DNA of 64,000 nt from Celerinatantimonas sp046054195 (GTDB lineage Bacteria > Pseudomonadota > Gammaproteobacteria > Enterobacterales > Celerinatantimonadaceae), in contig NZ_JBEQCS010000001.1 in assembly GCF_046054195.1 (NCBI RefSeq), positions 310,001 to 374,000 on the forward strand, in the 5' to 3' direction. This document shows positions 52,263 to 61,497 of this stretch, one piece after another (position 1 is the stretch's first letter; each line of letters starts with the position of its first letter). The translations under genes were made by a program, and so were the position numbers. The notes under the pieces were generated by a model, which was not told the origin of the DNA, did no database searches, and saw only the letters and a program-made list of their open reading frames with translations.

Positions 52263-52286
52263 GGACGTGTAGACATCTATACATCT
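52263..52286 (+). promoter_or_regulatory. MetJ operator, three tandem met boxes
   Basis: Three 8-base boxes stand in a row: GGACGTGT, AGACATCT and ATACATCT (consensus AGACGTCT). MetJ with S-adenosylmethionine binds such arrays cooperatively. The placement just downstream of the likely -10 box and 37 bases before the metF ATG is right for repression. Confidence 0.85.
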
Positions 52287-52322
52287 TAAACAATTAACTT
52301 AACCATCGCTCTGGAGCACGAA

Positions 52323-53222
52323 ATGTCTTTCCAAACGGCCCAACAATTAGAAAACTTAAATCAGAAGCTGAGTGAACTGAATGGTGATATTCGTGTTTCC
52401 TTTGAATTCTTTCCACCAACGACTCCGGCAATGGAAACGACGTTATGGAATTCAGTGGAACGCTTAAAAACACTCGAGCCATCTTTTGTTTCAGTGACTT
52501 ATGGCGCCAATGCAAGTACTCGAGATCGAACTCACTCCATTATTAAAGAGATCACCCAGCGTACCTCGCTCAAAGCTGCGCCGCATTTAACCTGCATTGC
52601 CACAAGTGCCGATGAGCTTAAACGAATTGCGCAAGACTATTGGGATAACGGTATTAAACAGATCGTTGCATTGCGTGGTGATTTACCTGATGGTAGCGAT
52701 AAACCGAAGGTTTATGCCGAAGACTTAGTGCGATTGCTTAAAGAGGTGGCTGATTTTGATATTTCGGTGGCAGCTTATCCAGAGGTTCATCCTGAGGCCA
52801 AATCAGCACAATCTGATTTATTGGCGCTTAAGCGAAAAATTGAGGCAGGGGCAAATCGTGCGATAACTCAATTCTTTTTTGATGTTGAATCTTACCTGCG
52901 ATTTCGCGACCGCTGTGTTGCGGTGGGGATTGAGCAAGATATTGTGCCGGGGATTTTGCCGGTCTCAAACTACAAAACCTTATGCAAATTTGCCGGTTTT
53001 ACCAATGTGAAGATACCGCAATGGTTGCATCAGCAATTTGAAGGACTTGATGATGATCAGACAACCCGCAATTTAGTCGGAGCCAGCATCGCAATTGACC
53101 AGGTTAAGGTTTTAAGTCGCGAAGGGGTGAAGGACTTTCATTTTTACACCTTGAATCGTTCAGAGTTAACTTACGCAATTTGTCATACATTAGGTGTTCG
53201 TCCCACTTCGGTGATAGAATAA
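52323..53222 (+). CDS. metF: 5,10-methylenetetrahydrofolate reductase MetF
   Basis: The product is 299 aa. The family motifs are VSFEFFPPTTPAMETTLW near residues 25-42, VTYGAN near 58, HLTCIATSADELKRIAQDYW near 84, IVALRGDLPDGSD near 113, and AITQFFFDVESYLRFRDRC near 180. This FAD enzyme makes 5-methyl-THF for methionine synthesis. It is controlled by MetJ boxes. ribA follows after 52 bases and may share the transcript. Confidence 0.97.
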   Translation: MSFQTAQQLENLNQKLSELNGDIRVSFEFFPPTTPAMETTLWNSVERLKTLEPSFVSVTYGANASTRDRTHSIIKEITQRTSLKAAPHLTCIATSADELKRIAQDYWDNGIKQIVALRGDLPDGSDKPKVYAEDLVRLLKEVADFDISVAAYPEVHPEAKSAQSDLLALKRKIEAGANRAITQFFFDVESYLRFRDRCVAVGIEQDIVPGILPVSNYKTLCKFAGFTNVKIPQWLHQQFEGLDDDQTTRNLVGASIAIDQVKVLSREGVKDFHFYTLNRSELTYAICHTLGVRPTSVIE

Positions 53223-53274
53223 TGAGCCTTGCCGATTAAGCATCGCATTTGAATTATCTTGAAGTGGTATTGTT

Positions 53275-53883
53275 ATGTCAGTTGAATTTGTTGCCTCATC
53301 TTTTTTGCCGACACGCTGGGGAAATTTCACCATGCATGGCTTCATCATTCCTGAAACAGGTAAAGAACATATTGCCTTAACCATGGGCGAATGGGACAGT
53401 GATGAAGCAGTATTGGGTCGAATTCATTCAGAATGTTTAACCGGCGATGCTCTTTTTAGCCAGCGCTGTGACTGTGGTTATCAGCTGGAATCAGCAATGC
53501 GGCGCATTAGCGAACAGGGCAAAGGGTTTATTTTATATCTGCGTCAGGAAGGTCGAGGCATCGGTCTGATTAACAAAATTCGTGCTTATGACCTTCAGGA
53601 CCAAGGCTACGATACAGTTGCAGCAAATCTTAAACTAGGGTTTGCAGCAGATATGCGGGATTTCTCAATGTGTCAGCCCATGTTGGCTCATCTTGGGATT
53701 CACAAAGTTCGTTTGATGACGAATAACCCGCAAAAAATTAAAGCGATGAAAGAAGCTGCCGGGATTGAGATTGTTGAGCGAGTGCCTTTAGAGGTCGGTG
53801 ACAATCCTTATAACCACTTCTATCTGCAGACCAAAGCTAAGCAGATGGGACACCTGTTAAAAATCGATAAAATTGAAAAATAG
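53275..53883 (+). CDS. ribA: GTP cyclohydrolase II RibA
   Basis: The product is 202 aa, the single-domain form. The zinc-binding HSECLTGDALFSQRCDCGYQ near 51-70 holds three cysteines. QEGRGIGLINKIRAYDLQDQ near 93-112 is the catalytic stretch, and LMTNNPQKI lies near 146. It opens GTP in the first step of riboflavin synthesis. It does not carry a RibB domain. A terminator follows. Confidence 0.97.
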   Translation: MSVEFVASSFLPTRWGNFTMHGFIIPETGKEHIALTMGEWDSDEAVLGRIHSECLTGDALFSQRCDCGYQLESAMRRISEQGKGFILYLRQEGRGIGLINKIRAYDLQDQGYDTVAANLKLGFAADMRDFSMCQPMLAHLGIHKVRLMTNNPQKIKAMKEAAGIEIVERVPLEVGDNPYNHFYLQTKAKQMGHLLKIDKIEK

Positions 53884-53897
53884 TCCTATGGATTAGG

Positions 53898-53929
53898 AGA
53901 CGTTCATATTTGAGCGTCTTTTGTTTTTT
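53898..53929 (+). terminator. Terminator after ribA
   Basis: AGACGTTCA, a four-base loop, TGAGCGTCT (one G-T pair), then TTTGTTTTTT. It is a standard intrinsic terminator 15 bases after the stop. Confidence 0.8.
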
Positions 53930-54083
53930 AACGTTTGTTTTTACGATATTTCCCCTATCTGCTTTAAGTTATCTCTTACTTTCTGCATCGCTTTTTAAGA
54001 AAGCTTTACTCTTTGCTTTTCTATATTTTGCTCTTCTATATACAGCTATCTTGTGAATGGTATTTAAAAGTTGCGCATATAAA

Positions 54084-54107
54084 GAAGCCGCAAACAATTG
54101 CGGCTTC
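54084..54107 (-). terminator. Terminator of ppc
   Basis: GAAGCCGCA, a six-base loop, TGCGGCTTC, followed on the minus strand by TTTATAT. It lies about 27 bases after the ppc stop. Confidence 0.8.
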
Positions 54108-54133
54108 ATCTTTATGGATTTTAATAAAATCGA

Positions 54134-56767
54134 CTAACCGGTATTGCGCATACCTGCGGCAACCCCTGCAATTGAAACCATCAACGCTTGGTCGACATTT
54201 GGTTCAATCTCTTTGTTGTGACGTGAACGACGCAGCAGTTCAACCTGCATCACGTTCAATGGGTCGATATATGGGTTGCGAAGGCCAATTGATTCAGCCA
54301 CCCATTCATCGTTAGTCCAAGAGCTTGATTGCGGCATCACTTTAGCGATGATGTCACGGGTCAGAGCGAGCTCTTCACACAGCTTGGTGCCGATATAGCG
54401 AAGTTTTTCTGGAACCAGCTCTTTGTTATAAATTTCGAACAACCAAGGTTCGGTTTTCATAAAGACCATATCCAGCATGGCTAAACGGTTGACGAAAAAT
54501 GGCCATTCACACATTTCTCGAATTAACTGTTCGTGACCATTTTGCAGCTGTTCAGAAAGCGCTTCTCCTGCACCTAACCAAGTTGGTAGCAGTAAGCGGT
54601 TCTGGCTCCAGGCGAAAATCCATGGAATTGCGCGTAAGCTTTCAACACCACCATTTGGATTTCGTTTGGATGGACGACTACCTAAAGGCAATTTACCCAA
54701 CTCTTGCTCTGGCGTTACTGCTCTAAAATAAGGCACAAAATCAGGGTCTTTACGAACCGTATTGCGATAGACTTCACATGAAGTTTCAGCCATTTGATCC
54801 ATTACTTCACGCCATTGTGGTTGTGGCGCAATAGGTGGCAGCAAGTTGGCTTCTAATACTGCGCTGACATACATGGATAAGTTATCAATCGCGACTTTAT
54901 CAAGACCCAGTTTAAAGCGGATCATCTCACCTTGTTCGGTAACACGCAGTCCGCCTTTAAGCGATCCGGGTGGTTGCGAAAGCAGGGCAGCATGTGCTGG
55001 TGCACCGCCACGGCCGATTGTCCCGCCGCGACCATGGAACAAAATCAGTTTCACGCCTTGTTCTTCACAGATTTCAACTAACTCTTCCATCGCCCGATAC
55101 TGTGCCCAAGCGGATGAAATGATGCCTGCATCTTTGGCTGAGTCAGAGTAACCGATCATCACATATTGCAAGTTTTTGGTGATGCCTCGGTACCAGTCTA
55201 ATGACAGTAGGCGACGAATCGTGGCTGCTGCTTTATTTAAGTCATCTAAGGTTTCAAACAAAGGTGAGACGGGCAGCATAAATGGGCAGCCGTTGTCTTT
55301 CAGCAGTAGTTGTACAGCCAACACGTCCGATGGTTCACTGGCCATCGAGATGTTATAGATACCTAGCGACTCGCGTTTTTGTTTAGCAATGACGCGACAG
55401 GTATTGAGAACTTCCTGCACCGGTTCCGATGGTTGCCAATCCAGAGGAATAAGTGGGCGTTTACTGGTAAGCTCACTTAATAAGAAACTTTGTTTATCTT
55501 CTTCGCTCCACTGCGCGTAATCACCGAGTCCTAAATAGCGGGTCAGTTCAGAGAATACTTCGGTATGACGAGTGCTTTCTTGGCGAATATCCAAGCGTAC
55601 GAGCTGCACGCCAAAGCAAGCCAGGCGACGCAACATATCAAGCAGGTTCCCATCCGCAATCAGGTCCATGCCGCAATCTTTGAGGGAGCGATAGCAGAGC
55701 ATCAGTGGCTCCCAAACTTGGCTCGTTTGAGTGATGATATCGCTGGCACGAGTTTCGCGATGCTGTAGAACCGCAGTGAGGTATTCGCGAGTTTCGCGCA
55801 TTTCAACGCGCAGATGTTTCAGCAGTGCGCGGTATGGCTCTTCAGTATCTGGGCCAACGGCGGCGCGTAATTCTTCATTACAGTCAGCCATTGACAGTTC
55901 GCTGACGAGCAAGTCTAAGTCTTTGAGATAAAGATCGGTTGCCACCCAGCGGCTTGAGTGCAGCACTTCTTCGGTCACTTTCGAGGTGACAAATGGGTTA
56001 CCGTCTCTATCGCCGCCCATCCACGAGGTGAGTTTAATCACCTGGGTATCGATTGGCAGTTCAAAACCAAGGTTTTCCTGAAGTTCTTCATTAAGAATTC
56101 GCAGAAAATCGGGAACGGCCTGCCACAGTGATGTTTCAATGACCGCAAATCCCCAGCGTGCTTCTTCAACCGGAGTTGGGCGAGTCTGGCGAATTTCGTT
56201 GGTGTGCCATGATTGATCGATGAGCTGTTCTAAGCGATGGTGCAACATTCGGCGTTCACGGTCACTTAAATTTCCAAGCTCTAAAAAGTCCAGACATTCA
56301 TTGATCCGCACATATTTCGCGATCATGGTCCGGCGGGTAATTTCAGTTGGATGCGCTGTCAGGACTAATTCAATATTTAGTGATTCAACCGCTTGGCGAA
56401 TTTCTTGTTCACTAATATTTTCTTCTTTAAGACGTTTTAATAAAGAATGAATAGGGGTTTCAGGATTAGACTGCTTCGAGCTGCGTGAAATGGTGTGGAA
56501 CTGCTCCGCGATATTGGCCAGGTTCAGAAACTGACTGAAAGCCCGAGTGACCGGTAACAGCTCCTCGTCGGTTAGATTTCGCAGTGTATCAAGTAGCTCT
56601 TCCCTTGCTTGGCTATCCCCCTGGCGAGATGCTTTCGCTAATTTACGAATAGTTTCTACTTTTTGCAGAAGTGCTTCGCCGAGGTGATTTTGTATCGTCT
56701 TCCCTAACAATTGACCGAGAAAGCTTACGTTGGAGCGTAGCGCTTTGGTCTTATCTATTTGTGTCAT
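54134..56767 (-). CDS. ppc: Phosphoenolpyruvate carboxylase Ppc
   Basis: The product is 877 aa, full length. VLTAHPTEITRRTMI near 136 has the active His. WMGGDRDGNPFVTS lies near 250. LFHGRGGTIGRGGAPAHAAL near 573 binds substrate, and the C-terminus GMRNTG is typical of the family. It carboxylates PEP to oxaloacetate to feed the TCA cycle and the aspartate/arginine families. It is divergent from the arg operon, with a long shared upstream region. Confidence 0.97.
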   Translation of the reverse strand: MTQIDKTKALRSNVSFLGQLLGKTIQNHLGEALLQKVETIRKLAKASRQGDSQAREELLDTLRNLTDEELLPVTRAFSQFLNLANIAEQFHTISRSSKQSNPETPIHSLLKRLKEENISEQEIRQAVESLNIELVLTAHPTEITRRTMIAKYVRINECLDFLELGNLSDRERRMLHHRLEQLIDQSWHTNEIRQTRPTPVEEARWGFAVIETSLWQAVPDFLRILNEELQENLGFELPIDTQVIKLTSWMGGDRDGNPFVTSKVTEEVLHSSRWVATDLYLKDLDLLVSELSMADCNEELRAAVGPDTEEPYRALLKHLRVEMRETREYLTAVLQHRETRASDIITQTSQVWEPLMLCYRSLKDCGMDLIADGNLLDMLRRLACFGVQLVRLDIRQESTRHTEVFSELTRYLGLGDYAQWSEEDKQSFLLSELTSKRPLIPLDWQPSEPVQEVLNTCRVIAKQKRESLGIYNISMASEPSDVLAVQLLLKDNGCPFMLPVSPLFETLDDLNKAAATIRRLLSLDWYRGITKNLQYVMIGYSDSAKDAGIISSAWAQYRAMEELVEICEEQGVKLILFHGRGGTIGRGGAPAHAALLSQPPGSLKGGLRVTEQGEMIRFKLGLDKVAIDNLSMYVSAVLEANLLPPIAPQPQWREVMDQMAETSCEVYRNTVRKDPDFVPYFRAVTPEQELGKLPLGSRPSKRNPNGGVESLRAIPWIFAWSQNRLLLPTWLGAGEALSEQLQNGHEQLIREMCEWPFFVNRLAMLDMVFMKTEPWLFEIYNKELVPEKLRYIGTKLCEELALTRDIIAKVMPQSSSWTNDEWVAESIGLRNPYIDPLNVMQVELLRRSRHNKEIEPNVDQALMVSIAGVAAGMRNTG

Positions 56768-57451
56768 TTTATGGTTCCTGTGTCTTTGCCTAGGACCGCA
56801 GTTAAATTACAGACAGCACTGCTGATTTAACCGAAATCTCTCACCGGTGACTTGCCTACTGGCTTCAAGGTAAATGTGCTCATAAATATTTAACATCTTT
56901 ATAACATAACATCCATTTTAGAGGGCTGCGATCGATTTAACGAATCATGCTTATTATTAAAATTGTCATTTTCATGCAGGGGGGCAAAGGTTATTATCTT
57001 TTTCATATAGCCCTGTTTTTGCGCCCAAAACAGATATTATTTATTGGTCAGTTTCAAACCGACAGTAGTCCGTTATATGACGTTAACTTTTTAGTTTCAA
57101 CCCTAAAAACCATTTAAAGAGGAAATTTTCTGTGCAGGAGGTCGCTGTGAATGCGTTTTCAATGGTTAAGCATACATCATGCCTAAATTGCATAAATAGC
57201 GATGGGATAGAAAATTTATTCTTATCGTAATATTCCGGGTTAGTCCTTGTAGTAAAAGAATGTTAGTTCTGTTTAATTGCCGTATAAAAAATAACCCGAA
57301 TAAAATATAAATTCAATATATTTGCATAAATAACTATCCGTGATATCCTCTGCTCTTACTTTGTAATTTGTCATATACCACGAGCTGGTAAAAGTTATAA
57401 ATTGCATTGGATTTCGATTTGCAAACCAGTAGGACGAAAGGTGAGATAGGG
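56768..57451. other. 684-bp divergent region between ppc and argC
   Basis: No convincing coding frame was found. The right third carries the tandem ARG boxes (listed separately). TTGCATAAATA also occurs near 57188, resembling half of the second ARG box. The ppc promoter should lie near 56780-56950, but I cannot place it with confidence. The region is AT-rich from 57060 on. Confidence 0.5.
57300..57338 (+). promoter_or_regulatory. Two tandem ARG boxes upstream of argC
   Basis: Box 1 (57300-57317) reads AAAAT-ATAA-ATTCA at its centre and box 2 (57321-57338) reads TGCAT-AAAT-AACTA, against the consensus TGAAT-WWWW-ATTCA. Neither is perfect, but their centres are exactly 21 bases apart, the spacing used by ArgR hexamers at arg operators. 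They imply arginine repression of the operon. Confidence 0.6.
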
Positions 57452-58495
57452 ATGAATGAACAAAGAGCGTTAAATGTAATTATTGTCGGTGCAAGTGGCT
57501 ACACTGGTGCAGAGCTGGCCGCTCAAGTTGAACGTCATCCTTACGCCAAATTGTGTGGGTTATATGTTTCTGAGAACAGCCAAGATGCCCACAAACCGAT
57601 TAGCCAGCTCTATGGACAACTGCGTGGCATTGTCGATTTACCTTTAACTCCTCTAGCGTCAACAATTGACCCACAAGCATTTGCTGACATCGATGCAGTC
57701 TTTTTAGCAACCGCCCATAGTGTGAGCCATGATTTAGCTCCCCAGTTTCTAGGTTGCGGTTGTCAGGTTTTTGATTTATCTGGTGCTTTTCGAGTTAATC
57801 AGGCTGATTTTTATCCTAAATTTTATGGCTTTGAACATCATCATTCTGATTGGCTGGATAAAGCTGTATACGGTTTAGCAGAGTGGAGCGCGGAAGCTGT
57901 TCGTGACGCGCAATTAATCGCCCTGCCAGGCTGTTATCCAACCGCTTCATTAAGCGCACTAAAACCGCTGCAGCAGGCGGGCTTGTTAGCGGATAGTTGT
58001 ACTCCGGTGATTGATGCCACAAGTGGTGTTAGTGGCGCTGGGCGAAAAGCCTCATTGACCAGTAACTTTTGTGAAGTCAGCCTTAATCCTTATGGCGTGG
58101 GGACTCATCGCCATCAGCCAGAAATCAGTTATCACTTAGGCCGCGAGGTTATTTTTACCCCGCACCTGGGCAGTTTTCCAAGAGGTATTTTGGCGACCAT
58201 TCATGTTGATCTTAAAGATGATGTGACATTGGCTGATGTGAACCAAGCCTATCAAAGTGCCTATGCGGATAAACCGTTAGTGCGCTTATTAGAACCGGGT
58301 GTTTGGCCTGCTATTAAAGCGGTTGCTAATACGCCATTTGTTGATTTGAACTGGTCATTGCAAGGGCATCACCTGATTATCTTCAGCGCTGAAGATAACT
58401 TGTTAAAAGGCGCCTCAGCACAAGCGATTCAGTGCTTTAACATTCATTATGGCTATCCCAGTACCTTAGCGCTGACCGGAGATGTCGCATGTTAG
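57452..58495 (+). CDS. argC: N-acetyl-gamma-glutamyl-phosphate reductase ArgC
   Basis: The product is 347 aa from ATG 57452; the longer frame to TTG 57407 is not supported. The NADP-binding IIVGASGYTGAELAAQVERH lies at about 11-30. The catalytic Cys is in IALPGCYPTASLSAL near 155-169. SGVSGAGRKASL and THRHQPEI follow. It catalyses the third step of arginine synthesis. argB starts seven bases before its stop, so the two are translationally coupled. Confidence 0.97.
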   Translation: MNEQRALNVIIVGASGYTGAELAAQVERHPYAKLCGLYVSENSQDAHKPISQLYGQLRGIVDLPLTPLASTIDPQAFADIDAVFLATAHSVSHDLAPQFLGCGCQVFDLSGAFRVNQADFYPKFYGFEHHHSDWLDKAVYGLAEWSAEAVRDAQLIALPGCYPTASLSALKPLQQAGLLADSCTPVIDATSGVSGAGRKASLTSNFCEVSLNPYGVGTHRHQPEISYHLGREVIFTPHLGSFPRGILATIHVDLKDDVTLADVNQAYQSAYADKPLVRLLEPGVWPAIKAVANTPFVDLNWSLQGHHLIIFSAEDNLLKGASAQAIQCFNIHYGYPSTLALTGDVAC

Positions 58496-59277
58496 AACCG
58501 ATTGTATTAAAGCTGGGCGGGGCAATTTTCGAAAATGAAACGGCACTGGCAAATCTCTGCCAAGCATTGGCATCGGTGCAGGAGCGGCCATTAGTGCTGG
58601 TTCATGGTGGTGGCGTGATTGTTGAATCGCTGCTTGCCCATTTAGGACTGGTCAGTGAAAAAATCGAAGGGCTGCGCGTGACCCCTCATACTCAGATTGA
58701 TTATGTCACCGGGGCTCTTGCTGGGACAGCGAATAAAAAACTGACGGCAGCCATTTTACGCCAAGGCCGCGCGGCTGTTGGTTTGTGCTTAGGTGATGGC
58801 GGGTTATGCCGAGTCACTCAGTTAGATGCCAAATTTGGCGCGGTTGGTCAGTGTCATAGTGGCGACCCTGAGCTGTTAACGACTTTATTAGAACAACACT
58901 ATTTGCCAGTGATTAGCTCGATTGGAATTGGAGATGATGGTCAGCTTTACAACGTTAATGCCGACCAAGCAGCGGTTGCCATTGGCAAAATGTTGCAAGG
59001 GCCGCTGGTGTTACTTTCTGATGTCCCGGGCGTTCTTGATGAAGACGGTCAGCTAATTGAGTCACTTGATAAACCATTGGCTGAACAACTCATCGCCTCT
59101 GGCACCATCAACGGCGGCATGGCGGTGAAAGTTAAAGCTGCGCTAGATGCATCAGAAGCCATGCAACAGGTGGTTATTCTGGCAGGCTGGAAAGATGCTG
59201 ATGCTCTTTCAAAATTATTAATGGGCGAGTCGGTTGGTACAACTGTCAGCGCTACAAACACAACAGATAAACATTAA
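58489..59277 (+). CDS. argB: Acetylglutamate kinase ArgB
   Basis: The product is 262 aa. It has IVLKLGGAIFENE at the start, LVLVHGGGVIVESLLAHLG near 36-54, INGGMAVKVKAALDA near 204-218, and VNADQAAVAIGKML near 160. It is the short, arginine-insensitive form typical of enterics, without the N-terminal helix. It phosphorylates N-acetylglutamate, the second step of the pathway. It overlaps argC and precedes argF by 18 bases. Confidence 0.96.
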   Translation: MLEPIVLKLGGAIFENETALANLCQALASVQERPLVLVHGGGVIVESLLAHLGLVSEKIEGLRVTPHTQIDYVTGALAGTANKKLTAAILRQGRAAVGLCLGDGGLCRVTQLDAKFGAVGQCHSGDPELLTTLLEQHYLPVISSIGIGDDGQLYNVNADQAAVAIGKMLQGPLVLLSDVPGVLDEDGQLIESLDKPLAEQLIASGTINGGMAVKVKAALDASEAMQQVVILAGWKDADALSKLLMGESVGTTVSATNTTDKH

Positions 59278-59295
59278 AGCGGGAATAACAAGAAT

Positions 59296-60225
59296 ATGGA
59301 ACCAATAAGCCATTTGTTGACGTTAAAAGATCTGAGCCGCGAGCAGATCATCGGGCTGTTGGACTTGGCCAAAAAAATTAAGGCTAATCCAGAGAAATAT
59401 AGCTCATCGCTCGCCGGTAAAAGCATTGTCACACTTTTTGAAAAACCATCATTGCGAACCCGAGTAACTTTCGACATCGGTGTGAATCGCTTAGGTGGCC
59501 ACGCTGTCTATCTGGATCAGCAAAACGGGGCGATTGGCCAGCGCGAATCGATAGAAGATTATGCGAAAAACTTAAGCCGCTGGTGTGATGCTATCGTCGC
59601 TCGCGTATTTAGCCATCAGACACTGCAAGATTTTCGTCAATATGCCACGGTGCCGATTATTAATTCACTGTGTGATCTTTATCATCCATGTCAGGCGCTG
59701 GCGGATTTTCAGACGATTGCCGAAAACTATGATGATCTCTCTAAAGTGAAACTGGCCTATGTTGGTGATGGCAATAATGTGACCCATTCACTGATGCTCG
59801 GTGGCGCAATTTTAGGTATGGAAGTCGCGGCTATTTGTCCAATGGGCTCCAGCCCAGATGCACAAGTTGTGTTAGCTGCAAACGAATTAGCAAAAGCAAA
59901 CGGCGGCAAAATTGTTGTCTCCGACTCGCTGGATGCGCTGGATGGTTATGATGTCGTTTATGGCGATACTTGGGTTTCGATGGGTGATGACACGCCACTG
60001 GAACAGGTCAAAGATCGCTTTTTACCTTATCAGATTAATCAACAGATGCTTGACCGCTATGGGATCGGTCATGTGTTGCACTGTCAGCCAGCACACCGTG
60101 GTTTAGAGATCACCTCGGAAGTGATGGACGGTCCCCAATCAATTATTTTTGATCAGGCAGAAAACCGGATGCATGCCCAAAACGCAGTGCTCCTTTCACT
60201 GATTAAACCAGAACAAGGATTATAG
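59296..60225 (+). CDS. argF: Ornithine carbamoyltransferase ArgF
   Basis: The product is 309 aa. FEKPSLRTRVTFDIGVNRLG near 55-74 binds carbamoyl phosphate. DLYHPCQALADF lies near 131. YVGDGNNVTHSL and DTWVSMGDD bind ornithine. The C-terminal signature reads HCQPAHRG, where most family members have HCLP; this residue is noted in the findings. It resembles the Shewanella/Pseudomonas ArgF branch more than E. coli ArgI. It makes citrulline. Confidence 0.95.
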   Translation: MEPISHLLTLKDLSREQIIGLLDLAKKIKANPEKYSSSLAGKSIVTLFEKPSLRTRVTFDIGVNRLGGHAVYLDQQNGAIGQRESIEDYAKNLSRWCDAIVARVFSHQTLQDFRQYATVPIINSLCDLYHPCQALADFQTIAENYDDLSKVKLAYVGDGNNVTHSLMLGGAILGMEVAAICPMGSSPDAQVVLAANELAKANGGKIVVSDSLDALDGYDVVYGDTWVSMGDDTPLEQVKDRFLPYQINQQMLDRYGIGHVLHCQPAHRGLEITSEVMDGPQSIIFDQAENRMHAQNAVLLSLIKPEQGL

Positions 60226-60228
60226 ATA

Positions 60229-61431
60229 ATGGCTCAATTTAAAAAAGTAGTGCTGGCATATTCAGGTGGCCTAGATACTTCTGCAATTATTCCATGGTTA
60301 AAAGAAACCTATGGGTGTGAAGTTGTCGCGTTTTGTGCAGATGTGGGTCAGGGTGAAGACGATCTCAAAGGCATTGAAGAAAAAGCAATCGCCTCTGGCG
60401 CCAGTGAATGTCATGTGGTCGATTTAAAAGATGAATTTGCATCTCACTATATTTATCCAACGCTGAAAACAGGCGCTATCTACGAAGGCACCTATCTGCT
60501 GGGAACGTCAATGGCTCGGCCAGTGATTGCCAAAGCACAAGTTGAAGTGGCTCGTAAAGTTGGCGCTGATGCGCTCGCGCATGGTTGTACTGGTAAAGGG
60601 AATGACCAAATCCGTTTTGAAGGCTGCTTTGCTGCATTGGCCCCGGACTTGGAAGTCATTGCTCCATGGCGTGAATGGACCATGCGTTCTCGTGAAGAGC
60701 TGCTGGCATATTTAGCTGAACGCAATATTCCATGTTCTGCAAGCTTAACCAAAATTTATAGCCGTGATGCTAATGCATGGCACATCTCTACCGAAGGTGG
60801 TGAGCTTGAAAATCCTTGGAATGAACCTTCTGATCAAGTTTGGACTTGGACTAACTCACCAGAACAGGCACCCGATCAGGCTCAGAAAATTACTCTGAGC
60901 TTAGAAAAAGGCGAAGTTGTTGCATTAGATGGCAAATCATTAAGTCCTTATGAAATGATTTGTGCGCTTAATGAACTGGGTGCAACTCATGGTATTGGCC
61001 GGGTCGATATTGTTGAAAACCGTCTGGTTGGTATGAAATCTCGTGGTTGCTATGAAACTCCCGGAGGCACGATTCTGGTTGCGGCAATGCGGGCGATGGA
61101 AGAACTGGTTTATGACAAACGTACCCGTGCTTGGCGTGAAACCGTCGGTCAACAGTTTGCGCATCTAGTTTATGATGGTCGTTGGTTTACTCCACTTAAA
61201 GATTCACTGCTGGCTGCGGCAACCTCATTATCTGATGATTTAACGGGCGATATCGTGCTGAAACTTTATAAAGGTCATGTCACTGCGATTTCGAAAAGTT
61301 CACCTAATAGTTTGTATTCTGAAGCGTTTGCAACCTTTGGTGAAGATGATGTCTATAACCAGAAACATGCTGAAGGTTTTATCCGCTTGTACTCTTTATC
61401 AAGCCGGATTAAAGCGATGAAGCAAAAATAA
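60229..61431 (+). CDS. argG: Argininosuccinate synthase ArgG
   Basis: The product is 400 aa. The ATP-binding PP-loop is AYSGGLDTSAIIPWLKETY at about 10-28. AHGCTGKGNDQIRFE near 117, SLTKIYSRDANAWHIS near 172 and YETPGGTILVAAMRAMEELV near 272 are characteristic. It joins citrulline and aspartate. It begins three bases after argF, so the two are read as one unit. Confidence 0.97.
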   Translation: MAQFKKVVLAYSGGLDTSAIIPWLKETYGCEVVAFCADVGQGEDDLKGIEEKAIASGASECHVVDLKDEFASHYIYPTLKTGAIYEGTYLLGTSMARPVIAKAQVEVARKVGADALAHGCTGKGNDQIRFEGCFAALAPDLEVIAPWREWTMRSREELLAYLAERNIPCSASLTKIYSRDANAWHISTEGGELENPWNEPSDQVWTWTNSPEQAPDQAQKITLSLEKGEVVALDGKSLSPYEMICALNELGATHGIGRVDIVENRLVGMKSRGCYETPGGTILVAAMRAMEELVYDKRTRAWRETVGQQFAHLVYDGRWFTPLKDSLLAAATSLSDDLTGDIVLKLYKGHVTAISKSSPNSLYSEAFATFGEDDVYNQKHAEGFIRLYSLSSRIKAMKQK

Positions 61432-61442
61432 TTCAAATAGGA

Positions 61443-61467
61443 GCCGCATGAGCAATGCTGATGCGGC
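61443..61467 (+). other. Hairpin between argG and argH
   Basis: GCCGCAT, an 11-base loop, ATGCGGC. No T run follows, so it is not a terminator. It may affect message stability or the ratio of ArgG to ArgH. Confidence 0.45.
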
Positions 61468-61497
61468 ACCGACAAGTGCAACAAGGGTAGAAGATCA

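Noticed and set aside
57407..57451. N-terminal extension of argC from TTG
   Set aside because: The first 15 codons do not resemble ArgC. The ATG at 57452 directly precedes the conserved nucleotide-binding start and has a ribosome site.
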